Assembly: GCF_008642375.1 (NCBI RefSeq)
Contig: NZ_CP029194.1
Span: 8,364,501-8,428,500 of the forward strand
Reading direction: 5' to 3'
Length of the DNA stretch: 64,000 nucleotides
Source: Streptomyces venezuelae
GTDB taxonomy: Bacteria; Actinomycetota; Actinomycetes; Streptomycetales; Streptomycetaceae
A program made the translations under genes and the position numbers. Under the pieces are notes generated by a model. It made no database searches. It was not told the DNA's origin and saw only the letters and a program-made list of their open reading frames with translations. Below, one piece after another: positions 1 to 8,143 of the stretch (the first letter of the stretch is position 1; each line of letters begins with the position of its first letter).

Positions 1-487
1 CCTCGACGGTGGACGCCTTGACCAGTTCGCACCCCTTGGGCACCTTGGTGAACGCCTTGGCGGGTTCCTCGGGTTCGGCGGCGCCTCCCGGCACACCGGA
101 CGGCAGACTCGACACCGTGCCCTCGTCGTCACCCCCCGAGGTGGCGACGACCACACCGACGGCCACGGCCACGGCGAGCGCCGCGGCGCCACCGATCAGC
201 CAGGCCCGCGAAACGCCGCCGCGCGGACCTCCGCCCGGGCCGCCCGCGGGAACCGGCTGGGCCCATGCCGAGGGCGCGCCCGGCGCCTGCGGCGGGACCG
301 GCGGCGGTGCCTGACCGGGCATCGGGGGCGGTGCCTGACCCGGCATCGGCGGCGGTGCCTGACCGTAGGGCGGCACCTGACCGTAGCCCTGCGCCGCGGG
401 TGCCCAGGTCGGGTCGGCCTGCCCCAACGGTCGGGTCGGACGGTCGCCGAAGCCATGCCGGGGATCCACCTGTGGGGTCTCACTCAC
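1..487 (-). CDS. Proline-rich single-pass membrane protein, N-terminal part
   Basis: The gene runs off the left edge, so only about 162 N-terminal residues are visible. Translation starts at GTG 487, preceded by a GGAGAGAGGG ribosome site. About 85 cytoplasmic residues are rich in Pro, Gln and Gly and carry tandem PMPGQAPP-type units. One transmembrane helix follows (AWLIGGAAALAVAVAVGVVV), and then an exported region begins with a GCELV segment containing a cysteine. This layout is common in Streptomyces cell-envelope proteins, including DUF3558-like lipoprotein-type domains. The extracellular domain is cut off, so no function is assigned. Confidence 0.7.
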   Translation of the reverse strand, partial: MSETPQVDPRHGFGDRPTRPLGQADPTWAPAAQGYGQVPPYGQAPPPMPGQAPPPMPGQAPPPVPPQAPGAPSAWAQPVPAGGPGGGPRGGVSRAWLIGGAAALAVAVAVGVVVATSGGDDEGTVSSLPSGVPGGAAEPEEPAKAFTKVPKGCELVKASTVE

Positions 488-905
488 GTGGCAGCCCTCT
501 CTCCTCGTACGGTTCTCGCTTGCGGGACCGGCGGAATTCCGTCCCCCGCGCGCCGAGCCGGAGCGACGGCGACAGGGTTCACCTCACTCCCCGTTCGGAT
601 GGGGCTGGTGCGCTGCGCACGGCACCGGCACGACGTGGCAGACGCTGTCGCACGGTGCTGCGATGCCGATGAAATCCTGCTGAAGCCGAAAGTGATCGAG
701 CCGCCGTCGCGCAGTCGCGGCGCGGCGTACTTTTCGGAGAGGAACGCGCCCCAGAACCGGCGCTCGCATCACCTTCGCGGTCTCCGGAGTGGGCAGGGCA
801 GGTGAACAATCTCACCCTCCCGACTCCCCGCCGAAATAGTGAAGTCACCTGATTACACTGCGTGTTGATCCTTCATCCTTGCCGTACGATCCCACGGAGA
901 GAGTC
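488..905. other. Intergenic region between divergent genes
   Basis: This 418-base stretch separates the minus-strand membrane protein from the plus-strand hydrolase at 906. Short open frames exist on both strands, but none has a convincing ribosome site, steady G/C third positions or a recognisable protein. It probably holds the two divergent promoters. No strong hairpin or RNA gene was seen. Confidence 0.5.
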
Positions 906-2015
906 ATGAAACTCAAGCGATTAGGCGTCATCGCCGCGGTGTGCAGCATCAGTCTCACCATCGGCCTCGGCACCGCCGAGGCCGGGGTCCCGGATGCGGC
1001 CGTGGCGCTCAAGGCGGGTGCCGACCAGGGCATCGCCGACGGGTACCCCGGCATCATCGGAATGGTGCGTGACGGTGACCGGACCCAGTACATACAGGCG
1101 GGCGTCGGCGACCGCGGAACCGGTGTGCCGGCGGACCCCAAGGCGAAGTTCCGCATCGGCAGCAACACCAAGGCCTTCACCGCGGCCACCGTCCTGCTGC
1201 TGGAGGCCGACGGCCTGCTGTCCATCGACGACACGGTGGCGAAGTGGCTGCCCAACGCCGTCAACGCCAACGGCCACGACGGTTCGAAGATCACCATCCG
1301 GCAGCTGCTCAACCACACGTCGAACCTCCCCAACTACACGATGAACATCGACGGGTACACCACCAGCCGGACCTGGACGCCGCAACAGCTGGTCGACGGC
1401 GCCCTGCGCAAGCGCCAGCCGAACGCGCAGCCGGGCGAGAAGTGGGAGTACACCAACACCAACTACGTGCTCGCCGGCATGATCATCAGGGCTGTGACCG
1501 GCAACGAGCCCGCGGCTGAGATGAAGACCCGGATCTTCGACCGTCTGGGCCTGGCGGACACCACTCTGCCCACCACGGACAACAACGTCTACGGCAACTA
1601 CCTGCGCGGGTACTACCTGGCCGGCCCCTTCATCCTGGACATGACCGTGACCAACGTCTCGGCCACCCAGACCGCCGGCGCCATGGTCTCGACCCTCGAC
1701 GACCTGGCCACCTTCCAACGCGCGCTCGTGGGCGGCACCCTTCTCCCGCCCGCGCAGCAGACCGAGCTCAAGACCACCGTCCCCACCGGTCTGGGCCCCG
1801 ACTACGGCCTGGGCCTCATGCGCCTGAACACCTCGTGCGGTCGCACCGCCTGGTACCACAACGGTGTCGTCCCCGGGTACTTCAGCTTCCACCTCACCAG
1901 CGAGGACGGCGCCAAGCAGGTGGTCGAGGCCAACAACGAGAGCCACCTCATCTCCGGCACTCCCGGCCAGAACCACACGGGCGCAGCGGCTGAGAAGGCC
2001 TTCTGCGCGCTCTGA
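906..2015 (+). CDS. Secreted serine hydrolase, beta-lactamase / D-Ala-D-Ala carboxypeptidase family
   Basis: A 369-residue protein of the class C beta-lactamase / DD-peptidase fold (Pfam Beta-lactamase). An N-terminal signal peptide ends near the AEA of GLGTAEAG, so it should act outside the membrane on peptidoglycan peptides or related amides or esters. The three active-site elements are visible: nucleophile motif S86-N-T-K89, Y182-T-N184 and H318-N-G320, which stands in for the KTG triad. The length matches the Streptomyces R61 DD-peptidase class. ATG 906 is chosen because GGAGAGA lies just upstream and the signal peptide begins there; an in-frame TTG at 879 would spoil it. The gene stands alone. 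True lactamase activity cannot be separated from carboxypeptidase or esterase activity by sequence. Confidence 0.9.
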   Translation: MKLKRLGVIAAVCSISLTIGLGTAEAGVPDAAVALKAGADQGIADGYPGIIGMVRDGDRTQYIQAGVGDRGTGVPADPKAKFRIGSNTKAFTAATVLLLEADGLLSIDDTVAKWLPNAVNANGHDGSKITIRQLLNHTSNLPNYTMNIDGYTTSRTWTPQQLVDGALRKRQPNAQPGEKWEYTNTNYVLAGMIIRAVTGNEPAAEMKTRIFDRLGLADTTLPTTDNNVYGNYLRGYYLAGPFILDMTVTNVSATQTAGAMVSTLDDLATFQRALVGGTLLPPAQQTELKTTVPTGLGPDYGLGLMRLNTSCGRTAWYHNGVVPGYFSFHLTSEDGAKQVVEANNESHLISGTPGQNHTGAAAEKAFCAL

Positions 2016-2273
2016 GCGAGCCCTCCGCTCCGTCCGTCGGGCCCGGCGGGCAACCCGCCCGTCCCCTCCGGATGATCTCATCGGGGAACGGACTTCAGGC
2101 CGTCCTGCGCAGAGCGGGGCGGTCTGCGGTTGCGGGCGCCGCGTGACTGCTTGCCGTAGGGCCGGGCAGCGTGGCGCACCTCGCCACGCCGCCAGGCGAC
2201 ACGATCCTGGTCCTTCTGCGCTGCCACACATGACGTGGCGCCCCGGAGCTCACGGTGCGCCGGTCGGGGCCCG

Positions 2274-3083
2274 TCAGTGTTCAGGTGTCCCGTCGCCCTC
2301 GGCGGCGAGCGTGGCGAGCAGGGTGGGCAGGTCGGCGAAGGAGTCGAGGACGTGGTCGGGCGTGCCGGAGGCCGCGCGGTGTGTCTCGGGGAGGTACTTG
2401 CCCGTCCTGACCAGTACGCCGGTGATGCCGGACCGTTGGGCGGCCAGCACGTCGGATTCGATGTCGTCGCCGATCATCAGTGCCTCCGACGCTCCGACGC
2501 CGAGATGGGCGAGGGCGCTCGCGAAGAAGGCGGGATCCGGCTTGCCCGTCACCTCCGCACGGGTGCGGGCGGCCTTCTCCAGACCTTCGAGGAAGGCTCC
2601 GGTGTCCAGGGCGAGGCCGTCTTCGGTGCCCCAGTACAGATTCCGGTGCATCGACACCAGCCGGGCCCCGCGCTGCAGTTGGCGGAAGACCCGGTTGAGG
2701 GCCTCGTAGCCGAATTCGGCCCCGGCGCCGCCGAGCACGACGACGTCGGCGTCACCCTCCTCGACGAGCGTGACGCCCGGCAGGTCGTCCTGGACGTCAC
2801 CGCTGTTGAGCAGGAGGCAGCGCGCGCCGGGGAAGTGCTCGCGCAGATACGCCGCCGTGGCCGCCGGGGCGGTCAGAATGTCTCCCGCGTCGACGGTGAA
2901 ACCCAGGCCGGCCAGTCGTGAGGCGATGGCCGCCCTGGTGCGGGACGTGTTGTTGGTGACCAGTGCGATGCGGAGCCCCGTGCCACGCAGCTGCTCCATG
3001 GCGGAGACCGCTCCCGGCAGGGCCTTCCAGGAGACGGTGAGGACGCCGTCGATGTCGACCAGGACCGCTCGGATTCGTTCCAT
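2274..3083 (-). CDS. HAD-IIA phosphatase, LHPP/NagD-like
   Basis: A 269-residue cytoplasmic haloacid-dehalogenase phosphatase. The nucleophile and general acid are D10 and D12 in DIDGVL. Motif II is TNNTS, motif III the lysine of TGKPDP, and motif IV GDDIESD. The HAD-IIA cap and the C-terminal run (GKP...FF.SAL...MIGDDI..DV..AQ) resemble eukaryotic LHPP. The subclass also includes glycerol-3-phosphate and phosphoglycolate phosphatases. It lies 62 bases downstream of glpD on the same strand, probably in the same transcript, so glycerol-3-phosphate dephosphorylation is a reasonable guess from context. The substrate is inferred, not shown. ATG 3083 starts right at the canonical first motif. Confidence 0.87.
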   Translation of the reverse strand: MERIRAVLVDIDGVLTVSWKALPGAVSAMEQLRGTGLRIALVTNNTSRTRAAIASRLAGLGFTVDAGDILTAPAATAAYLREHFPGARCLLLNSGDVQDDLPGVTLVEEGDADVVVLGGAGAEFGYEALNRVFRQLQRGARLVSMHRNLYWGTEDGLALDTGAFLEGLEKAARTRAEVTGKPDPAFFASALAHLGVGASEALMIGDDIESDVLAAQRSGITGVLVRTGKYLPETHRAASGTPDHVLDSFADLPTLLATLAAEGDGTPEH

Positions 3084-3145
3084 GGAGCCGACGGTAGCCG
3101 CGGTGCCGGGCGCCGGCGCCTCACCCGCGTCGACGACGCTGCACG

Positions 3146-4723
3146 TCACTCCACCTGGGCGGTGTCCGCGAGGGCGACCAGGGCCGCTGCTTCGGCCGCG
3201 GAGCGGTCTTCCGGGACCAGGCCGATGCGGGTGCGGCGGTCGAGGAGGTCGGAGGTGTCGAGAGCGCCTTCGTGGCGGACGGCCCACACCAGCTCGGCGC
3301 CCGTGACCGGATGGCCGGGTACGACGGGCCGGGCGAGGGCGGGGTCTTCGAGGCCGAGCGCGTGTACGGCGGGTGCCTCGGAGCCGTAGCGGTACACGAG
3401 CCGGGCCGGGACGTCGAGCCCGGCGAGGGTCTGCGGCCGGGCGGCGCCGACGAGGGGGACGGAGGCGGTGCGGCACGGCCCGGCGGTCAGGCCGCCGGAG
3501 GCCGCGGCGGCGTCGACGGCGTCCTGGGCCATGCGGCGGTACGTGGTCAGCTTGCCGCCGACGACGGTGACGACGCCGGAAGGGGAGGTGAGCACGGCGT
3601 GCTTGCGCGAGATGTCGGCGGTGCGGCCAGCCGCGTCCCGGGTGTCGAGCAGGGGGCGCAGCCCCGCGAAGGCCCCGACCACGTCGGCGCGGTGGACGGT
3701 GACGTCGAGGGCGGAGCCGAGGACGTCGAGGAGGAAGCCGATGTCGGTCTCGGGGACCTCCGGCACGTCGGGGATGTCGCCGTCGACGGGTTCGTCGGTG
3801 AGGCCGACGTACACGCGTCCGTCGCCCTGGGGGAGGACCAGGACGAAGCGGTTCGTCTCGCCGGGGATCGGGATGTGCAGGCCCGCGGAGAGCCGGCCGA
3901 GGTCCTCGGAACGCAGCACGAGATGGGTGCCGCGCGAAGGCCGCAGGCGTACGTCGTCGACGAGACCGCCCGCCCAGACGCCGGCCGCGTTGACGACCGT
4001 GCGTGCGCGGATCCGCAGCTCCTGGCCGGTGGTCTCGTCGCGGACCAGCGCACCGTCGCGGTGGAGCTCCAGGGCCCGGGTGCGGGTGAGGATCCGGGCG
4101 CCGTACGCGGCCGCCGTGCGGGCGATCGCGGTCACCAGGCGGGCGTCGTCGGAGAGCCGGCCGTCCCAGGAGAGCAGTCCGCCGCGCAGCCCGGTGGGGC
4201 GGAGGGCCGGGGCGAGGTGACGGGTCTCGACGGCGGACAGCGTGCGCGGCTGGGGCAGCGTGCTCCGCGAGGTGCGGGCGCCGACGCGCAGCAGGTCGCC
4301 CGCGAGGAATCCGGCACGGGCGAGGGCGGCCTGGCCGCGGCTGACGAGCGGGGTGAGGGGAAGCACGAAGGGCTGTGCGCGGACGAGGTGGGGGGCGGTG
4401 CGTTCCATGAGGATGCCGCGCTCGACCGCGCTCTCGTGGGCGACGTCGAGCTGTCCGGACGCGAGGTAGCGCAGTCCGCCGTGGATCAGCTTGGAGCTCC
4501 AGCGGGACGTGCCGAAGGCGAGGTCGTGGGCGTCGATCGCGGCGACGGTGAGCCCGCGGGTGGCCGCGTCGAGAGCGGCTCCGGCTCCGGTGGCACCGAG
4601 CCCGACGACGAGTACGTCGACGACGCTGTCGGCATCGCCGTCGGCGAGGCGGTCCAGTTCGCGCAGGCGCCGCCGGGCGTTGAGGGAGGAGCCGGGCAGG
4701 GCGGGGCTGCTCGTGGGGTTCAT
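3146..4723 (-). CDS. glpD: Aerobic glycerol-3-phosphate dehydrogenase
   Basis: A 525-residue FAD enzyme that oxidises sn-glycerol-3-phosphate to dihydroxyacetone phosphate and passes electrons to the quinone pool at the membrane. The N-terminal dinucleotide fold has GLGATGAG at residues 41-48, followed by the family signature SRWSSKLIHGGLRYL. A DAO core and the C-terminal helical domain of bacterial GlpD follow; length is normal for the family. The ATG overlaps the stop of the upstream tetR by four bases (ATGA), so the pair is translationally coupled. Nearby lipid-type enzymes suggest it supplies or drains DHAP for lipid synthesis rather than serving simple glycerol catabolism. Streptomyces often carry a second glpD elsewhere. 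Confidence 0.93.
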   Translation of the reverse strand: MNPTSSPALPGSSLNARRRLRELDRLADGDADSVVDVLVVGLGATGAGAALDAATRGLTVAAIDAHDLAFGTSRWSSKLIHGGLRYLASGQLDVAHESAVERGILMERTAPHLVRAQPFVLPLTPLVSRGQAALARAGFLAGDLLRVGARTSRSTLPQPRTLSAVETRHLAPALRPTGLRGGLLSWDGRLSDDARLVTAIARTAAAYGARILTRTRALELHRDGALVRDETTGQELRIRARTVVNAAGVWAGGLVDDVRLRPSRGTHLVLRSEDLGRLSAGLHIPIPGETNRFVLVLPQGDGRVYVGLTDEPVDGDIPDVPEVPETDIGFLLDVLGSALDVTVHRADVVGAFAGLRPLLDTRDAAGRTADISRKHAVLTSPSGVVTVVGGKLTTYRRMAQDAVDAAAASGGLTAGPCRTASVPLVGAARPQTLAGLDVPARLVYRYGSEAPAVHALGLEDPALARPVVPGHPVTGAELVWAVRHEGALDTSDLLDRRTRIGLVPEDRSAAEAAALVALADTAQVE

Positions 4724-5319
4724 GGGGCGATGGTCCTCTCCAGCAGGGTGCGCAGCTCGTCGAGGAAGGCGGCTTCGCTCAGTTCGGGATCGGTGTCGTC
4801 GGTCATGGTGCGCAGCGAGAGCGTGAAGGACTGGACGACGAGCAGCAGGGACCGGGCCTGCAGGTCGGCCCGGACGCGGCGCACGGAGCCGTCCTCGTGG
4901 CCGTCCTCGAGTGCCGAGTGGAGGAGCCCGAGCAGGGCGTCCTGGCTGGCGCCCCTGCGGTCGAGGATGTAGGGCAGCAGCAGCTCGGGGTCGACGTCGA
5001 TGATCTTGTGGAAGAGCGGGTGGGCCCGGAACGCGGCGGCTCCCGCGACGAGCCCTTCGACGATCCGCTCCCGCTCGGGCCGGTCGTCGTCGGAGGGCGG
5101 CATGGCGCCGGCGGCGACGGCGATCCACTCGCGGGTCATCAGGTCGCCCACCAGGCTGCGCACGTCGGGCCAGCGCCGGTAGATCGTCATCCGGGACACG
5201 CCCGCGCGCCGGGCGATGTCGGTGAGGGTGGTTCGCCGTACGCCGACGGCGAGCACGCAGTCGCGTGCGGCGTCGAGCACGGGATCTGCGTCTTCATGGT
5301 TGTGACGAATGGGCGTCAT
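4720..5319 (-). CDS. TetR-family transcriptional repressor
   Basis: A 199-residue regulator with an N-terminal TetR helix-turn-helix (TLTDIARRAGVSRMTIYRRW, residues 31-50) and a helical ligand-binding domain with no recognisable subfamily. It is the first gene of a tetR-glpD-HAD unit and diverges from the FAD-oxidase/DAG-kinase pair, the usual position of a local repressor of both transcripts. A TACACT hexamer sits only a few bases upstream of its ATG, which implies a leaderless or near-leaderless mRNA. The palindrome CTGTCACAG (5320-5328) directly abuts the start. Its inducer is unknown; a glycerolipid intermediate or fatty acyl-CoA would fit. Confidence 0.88.
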   Translation of the reverse strand: MTPIRHNHEDADPVLDAARDCVLAVGVRRTTLTDIARRAGVSRMTIYRRWPDVRSLVGDLMTREWIAVAAGAMPPSDDDRPERERIVEGLVAGAAAFRAHPLFHKIIDVDPELLLPYILDRRGASQDALLGLLHSALEDGHEDGSVRRVRADLQARSLLLVVQSFTLSLRTMTDDTDPELSEAAFLDELRTLLERTIAP

Positions 5320-5400
5320 CTGTCACAGTGTAATGCCAGCGTCGGCCGAGTGGCAGCGCCATCCGTGAAACAGACCGTTAGGAACCCTTTCGAAGTGGAC
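5320..5400. promoter_or_regulatory. Divergent promoter region with candidate TetR operator
   Basis: Only 81 bases separate the tetR start from the FAD-oxidase start. The palindrome CTGTCACAG (5320-5328) lies beside the tetR start and overlaps the spacer after the minus-strand TACACT. A TetR protein bound here would block its own transcription and, because the gap is so short, probably the divergent promoter too. This is inferred from spacing and symmetry. Confidence 0.45.
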
Positions 5401-6990
5401 ATGTTGTGGAGCGGTTGGGGCGACCCGGCCAAGGCGGCACCCCTGCCCGACTCGGTCACCGGCCTGCTGCGTGACCTGCTCGGCGTCACCCCGCGCGAGA
5501 GTGGCCCGACAGCCCTTACCGACATCGAACCGCCCGCCCCGGCGCTGCCCGAGGAGGCCCGTACCGCACTGCGGGCGGCAGTCGGCGCGCCCGACGGCCT
5601 ACGGGAGGACGCCGAGAGCCGCATCCGGCACACCCGCGGAAAGTCGACCCCCGACCTGCTGCGCATCCGCGCCGGCGAGGTCGACGACATCCCCGCCGCG
5701 GTCGTGCTGCCGGGCGACCACGACGAGGTCCTCGCCGTGCTGCGCGCCTGCGCCGAACACGGCGTCGCCGCCGTGCCCTTCGGCGGCGGCACCTCCGTCG
5801 TCGGCGGCCTCGCGCCCACCACGAAGCGGCCGTTCGTCGCGCTCGACCTGCGGCGGCTCGACCGGCTCCTCGCCGTCGACGAGGTGTCCCGCACCGCGAC
5901 GCTGCAGCCCGGTCTGCGCGGCCCGCAGTGCGAGGCGCTGCTCAACGAGCAGGGCTGGACCCTCGGACACTTCCCGCAGTCCTTCGAATGGGCGACCGTC
6001 GGCGGCTTCGCCGCGGCCCGCTCCAGCGGCCAGGCATCGGCCGGATACGGCCGCTTCGACGAGATGGTCCTCGGTCTGACGGTCGCCACCCCCGAAGGCA
6101 CCCTGGAGACCGGCCGGGCCCCGCGCTCGGCGGCCGGCCCCGACCTGCGCCAGCTGATCCTCGGCTCCGAAGGCGCCCTCGGCGTGATCACGGCGGTGAC
6201 CGTGCGCATCCGTCCGCTCCCCGCGAAGCGGATCTACGAGGGATGGCGCTTCGCCTCCTTCGAGGCCGGCACGGCGGCACTGCGCCGACTGGCCCAGGAC
6301 GGCCCGCGCCCCACGGTGCTGCGACTGTCGGACGAGTCGGAGACCTTCATCGGTCTCGCGCAGCCGGACGCCATCGGCAACGCAGAAGTCCCGCAGAACC
6401 CGGGCTGCATGGCCGTCGTCGGCTACGAGGGCACCGAGGAGGAGACCACGGCCCGCCGCGCCGCCGCCCGCGAGGTCCTCCTCGCCTGCGACGGCGAGCT
6501 CATCGGCGAGGAGCCCGGGGACAAGTGGGAGCACGGCCGGTACAACGCTCCCTACCTGCGGGACGCGCTGCTCGACGCCGGCGCGTTCGCCGAGACGCTG
6601 GAGACCGCGGCCTTCTGGTCCGCCGTCCCCGGCCTCTACACGGCCGTGCGGGACGCGCTGACGAGCACCCTCACCGAGGGCGGCACGCCGCCGCTCGTCA
6701 TGTGCCACATCTCGCACACGTACGAGAACGGCGCCTCCCTGTACTTCACCGTCGTCTCCGCACAGGGCGAGGACGCCGTCGCGCACTGGGAACCGGCGAA
6801 GCGGGCGGCCAACGACGCGATCCTGGCCGCGGGCGGCACGATCAGCCACCACCACGGCGTCGGCACCGACCACCGCGACTGGTACGCCCGGGAGATCGGC
6901 CCCCTCGGCATCCGCATGCTGCAGGCCGTCAAGGCCGAGGTCGACCCCTCCGGTGTGCTCAGCCCCGGAGTCCTCATCCCCGTCCGCTGA
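5401..6990 (+). CDS. FAD-linked oxidase, alkyldihydroxyacetonephosphate synthase-like
   Basis: A 529-residue VAO/PCMH-fold flavoprotein. The N-terminal FAD-binding domain contains PFGGGTSVVGG from residue 126. The C-terminal cap carries the triple histidine H483-H485 in SHHHGVGTDHRDWY, a signature of alkyl-DHAP synthase (AGPS), where the histidines act in catalysis. AGPS swaps the acyl chain of acyl-DHAP for a fatty alcohol and makes the ether bond of ether lipids; many bacterial relatives have unproven substrates. A diacylglycerol kinase follows 60 bases downstream. ATG 5401 has no close Shine-Dalgarno. GTG 5395, with AGGAA about ten bases upstream, is an equally good start and adds two residues. 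D-lactate/glycolate oxidase-like chemistry is the main alternative. Confidence 0.85.
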   Translation: MLWSGWGDPAKAAPLPDSVTGLLRDLLGVTPRESGPTALTDIEPPAPALPEEARTALRAAVGAPDGLREDAESRIRHTRGKSTPDLLRIRAGEVDDIPAAVVLPGDHDEVLAVLRACAEHGVAAVPFGGGTSVVGGLAPTTKRPFVALDLRRLDRLLAVDEVSRTATLQPGLRGPQCEALLNEQGWTLGHFPQSFEWATVGGFAAARSSGQASAGYGRFDEMVLGLTVATPEGTLETGRAPRSAAGPDLRQLILGSEGALGVITAVTVRIRPLPAKRIYEGWRFASFEAGTAALRRLAQDGPRPTVLRLSDESETFIGLAQPDAIGNAEVPQNPGCMAVVGYEGTEEETTARRAAAREVLLACDGELIGEEPGDKWEHGRYNAPYLRDALLDAGAFAETLETAAFWSAVPGLYTAVRDALTSTLTEGGTPPLVMCHISHTYENGASLYFTVVSAQGEDAVAHWEPAKRAANDAILAAGGTISHHHGVGTDHRDWYAREIGPLGIRMLQAVKAEVDPSGVLSPGVLIPVR

Positions 6991-7050
6991 CCCACTGTCC
7001 GCCGACCCACCGTCCGCTGACCTTATTTGTGCCGCCCGGAGGCCAGATCC

Positions 7051-7932
7051 ATGCGACAGTTCACCGCCGTCGTCAACCCCACCGCAGGGGGTTCCAGCGG
7101 TACGGCGGGTCTGCTCCCGCTGGCCCGTCTGCTGCGGGAGGCGGGTGCCAGGCTCGACACGGTCTACAGCCGGAGCCTGGAGCACGCCCGAGAGCTCGCC
7201 CAGGAGGCCGGAGCGCAGGGGCACGTCGTGCTCGCCGTCGGCGGTGACGGCATGGCCGGCTGTGTCGGCGGTGCGCTCAGCGGTACGGACACGGTCTTCG
7301 GCCTGGTCCCGGCGGGGCGCGGCAACGACTTCGCGCGCGCCCTGGGGCTCCCCACGGACCCCCGACGGCTCGTCGAGATCCTGCTCCACGGCGAGCCGCG
7401 GGCCGTCGACACGATCGAGGTGGAGTCCGCCGTGCACGCGCGGACCTGCGTCCTCGGAAGCGTGTACGCGGGCGTCGACGCGGTGGCCAACCGCCATGCC
7501 AACGACTCCCGTGTGCTGCGCGGCGCGGCGTCGTACTACGCGGGCGGCCTGCGGGCGGTCCTCGCCTGGAAGCCCGCCACGTACCGCGTCACGATCGACG
7601 GGGTGAGGCACGAGCGCACCGGCTACACCGTGGTCGTGGCGAACTCGGGCTTCTACGGCTTCGGGAGGAACATCGCACCGGGCGCGCGGATCGACGACGG
7701 GCTGCTCGACGTCGTGGTCATCAAGAAGGCGCCGAAACGCCTCTTCTTCGCCATGATGAACGAGCTGAAGACGGGCGTGCACGTCAACCGACCCGAGGTC
7801 GAGATCCTCCGCGGCAAGGAGGTCCACGTCGAGGCGGACCGACCCCTCCCGTACGGCGCGGACGGCGAGGTCGACGCGATCCTGCCGGTGACCCTCAGGG
7901 TGCGGCCCGCCGCCCTGAACGTCCTGGCCTGA
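7051..7932 (+). CDS. Diacylglycerol/lipid kinase (DAGK catalytic domain)
   Basis: A 293-residue soluble lipid kinase of the DgkB/YegS/BmrU family. It has the NPTAGG loop (residues 9-14), the nucleotide-binding GGDGM (64-68) and PAGRGNDFAR, then the beta-rich C-terminal domain that binds the lipid. It should phosphorylate diacylglycerol or a related neutral lipid with ATP at the membrane face. ATG 7051 has a good GGAGG eight bases upstream; the TTG-type start further upstream has none. It follows the AGPS-like gene on the same strand, which supports a shared role in phospholipid or ether-lipid synthesis. The exact lipid is unknown. Confidence 0.9.
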   Translation: MRQFTAVVNPTAGGSSGTAGLLPLARLLREAGARLDTVYSRSLEHARELAQEAGAQGHVVLAVGGDGMAGCVGGALSGTDTVFGLVPAGRGNDFARALGLPTDPRRLVEILLHGEPRAVDTIEVESAVHARTCVLGSVYAGVDAVANRHANDSRVLRGAASYYAGGLRAVLAWKPATYRVTIDGVRHERTGYTVVVANSGFYGFGRNIAPGARIDDGLLDVVVIKKAPKRLFFAMMNELKTGVHVNRPEVEILRGKEVHVEADRPLPYGADGEVDAILPVTLRVRPAALNVLA

Positions 7933-8143
7933 CCGGGAGGGACGTCCGACAGCACATCGGGGAACACCGTCCGACGCCGACCGCTGCGTCCGCCGGAACG
8001 GTGAGGCAGATCATGGCACTTACCCAGGTGGCGCATGTCCGGGTGGCGCCGGACGCGCCGGTGGTGGCTTCATGAGGGGTGCGGTGGCGTTCGCGCTGCC
8101 GCACTTCTCGTACCACCCCGTAGTCGTGCTGAGGTGATCATTG

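Noticed and set aside
2041..2065. Terminator for the hydrolase ending at 2015
   Set aside because: The hairpin GGCGGG-CAA-CCCGCC has only six pairs and a three-base loop, too weak to call with confidence.
4897..5400. Longer N-terminus for the AGPS-like protein
   Set aside because: It would overlap the tetR gene on the other strand and the promoter; the family starts near GWGDPAKAAPLPDSV.
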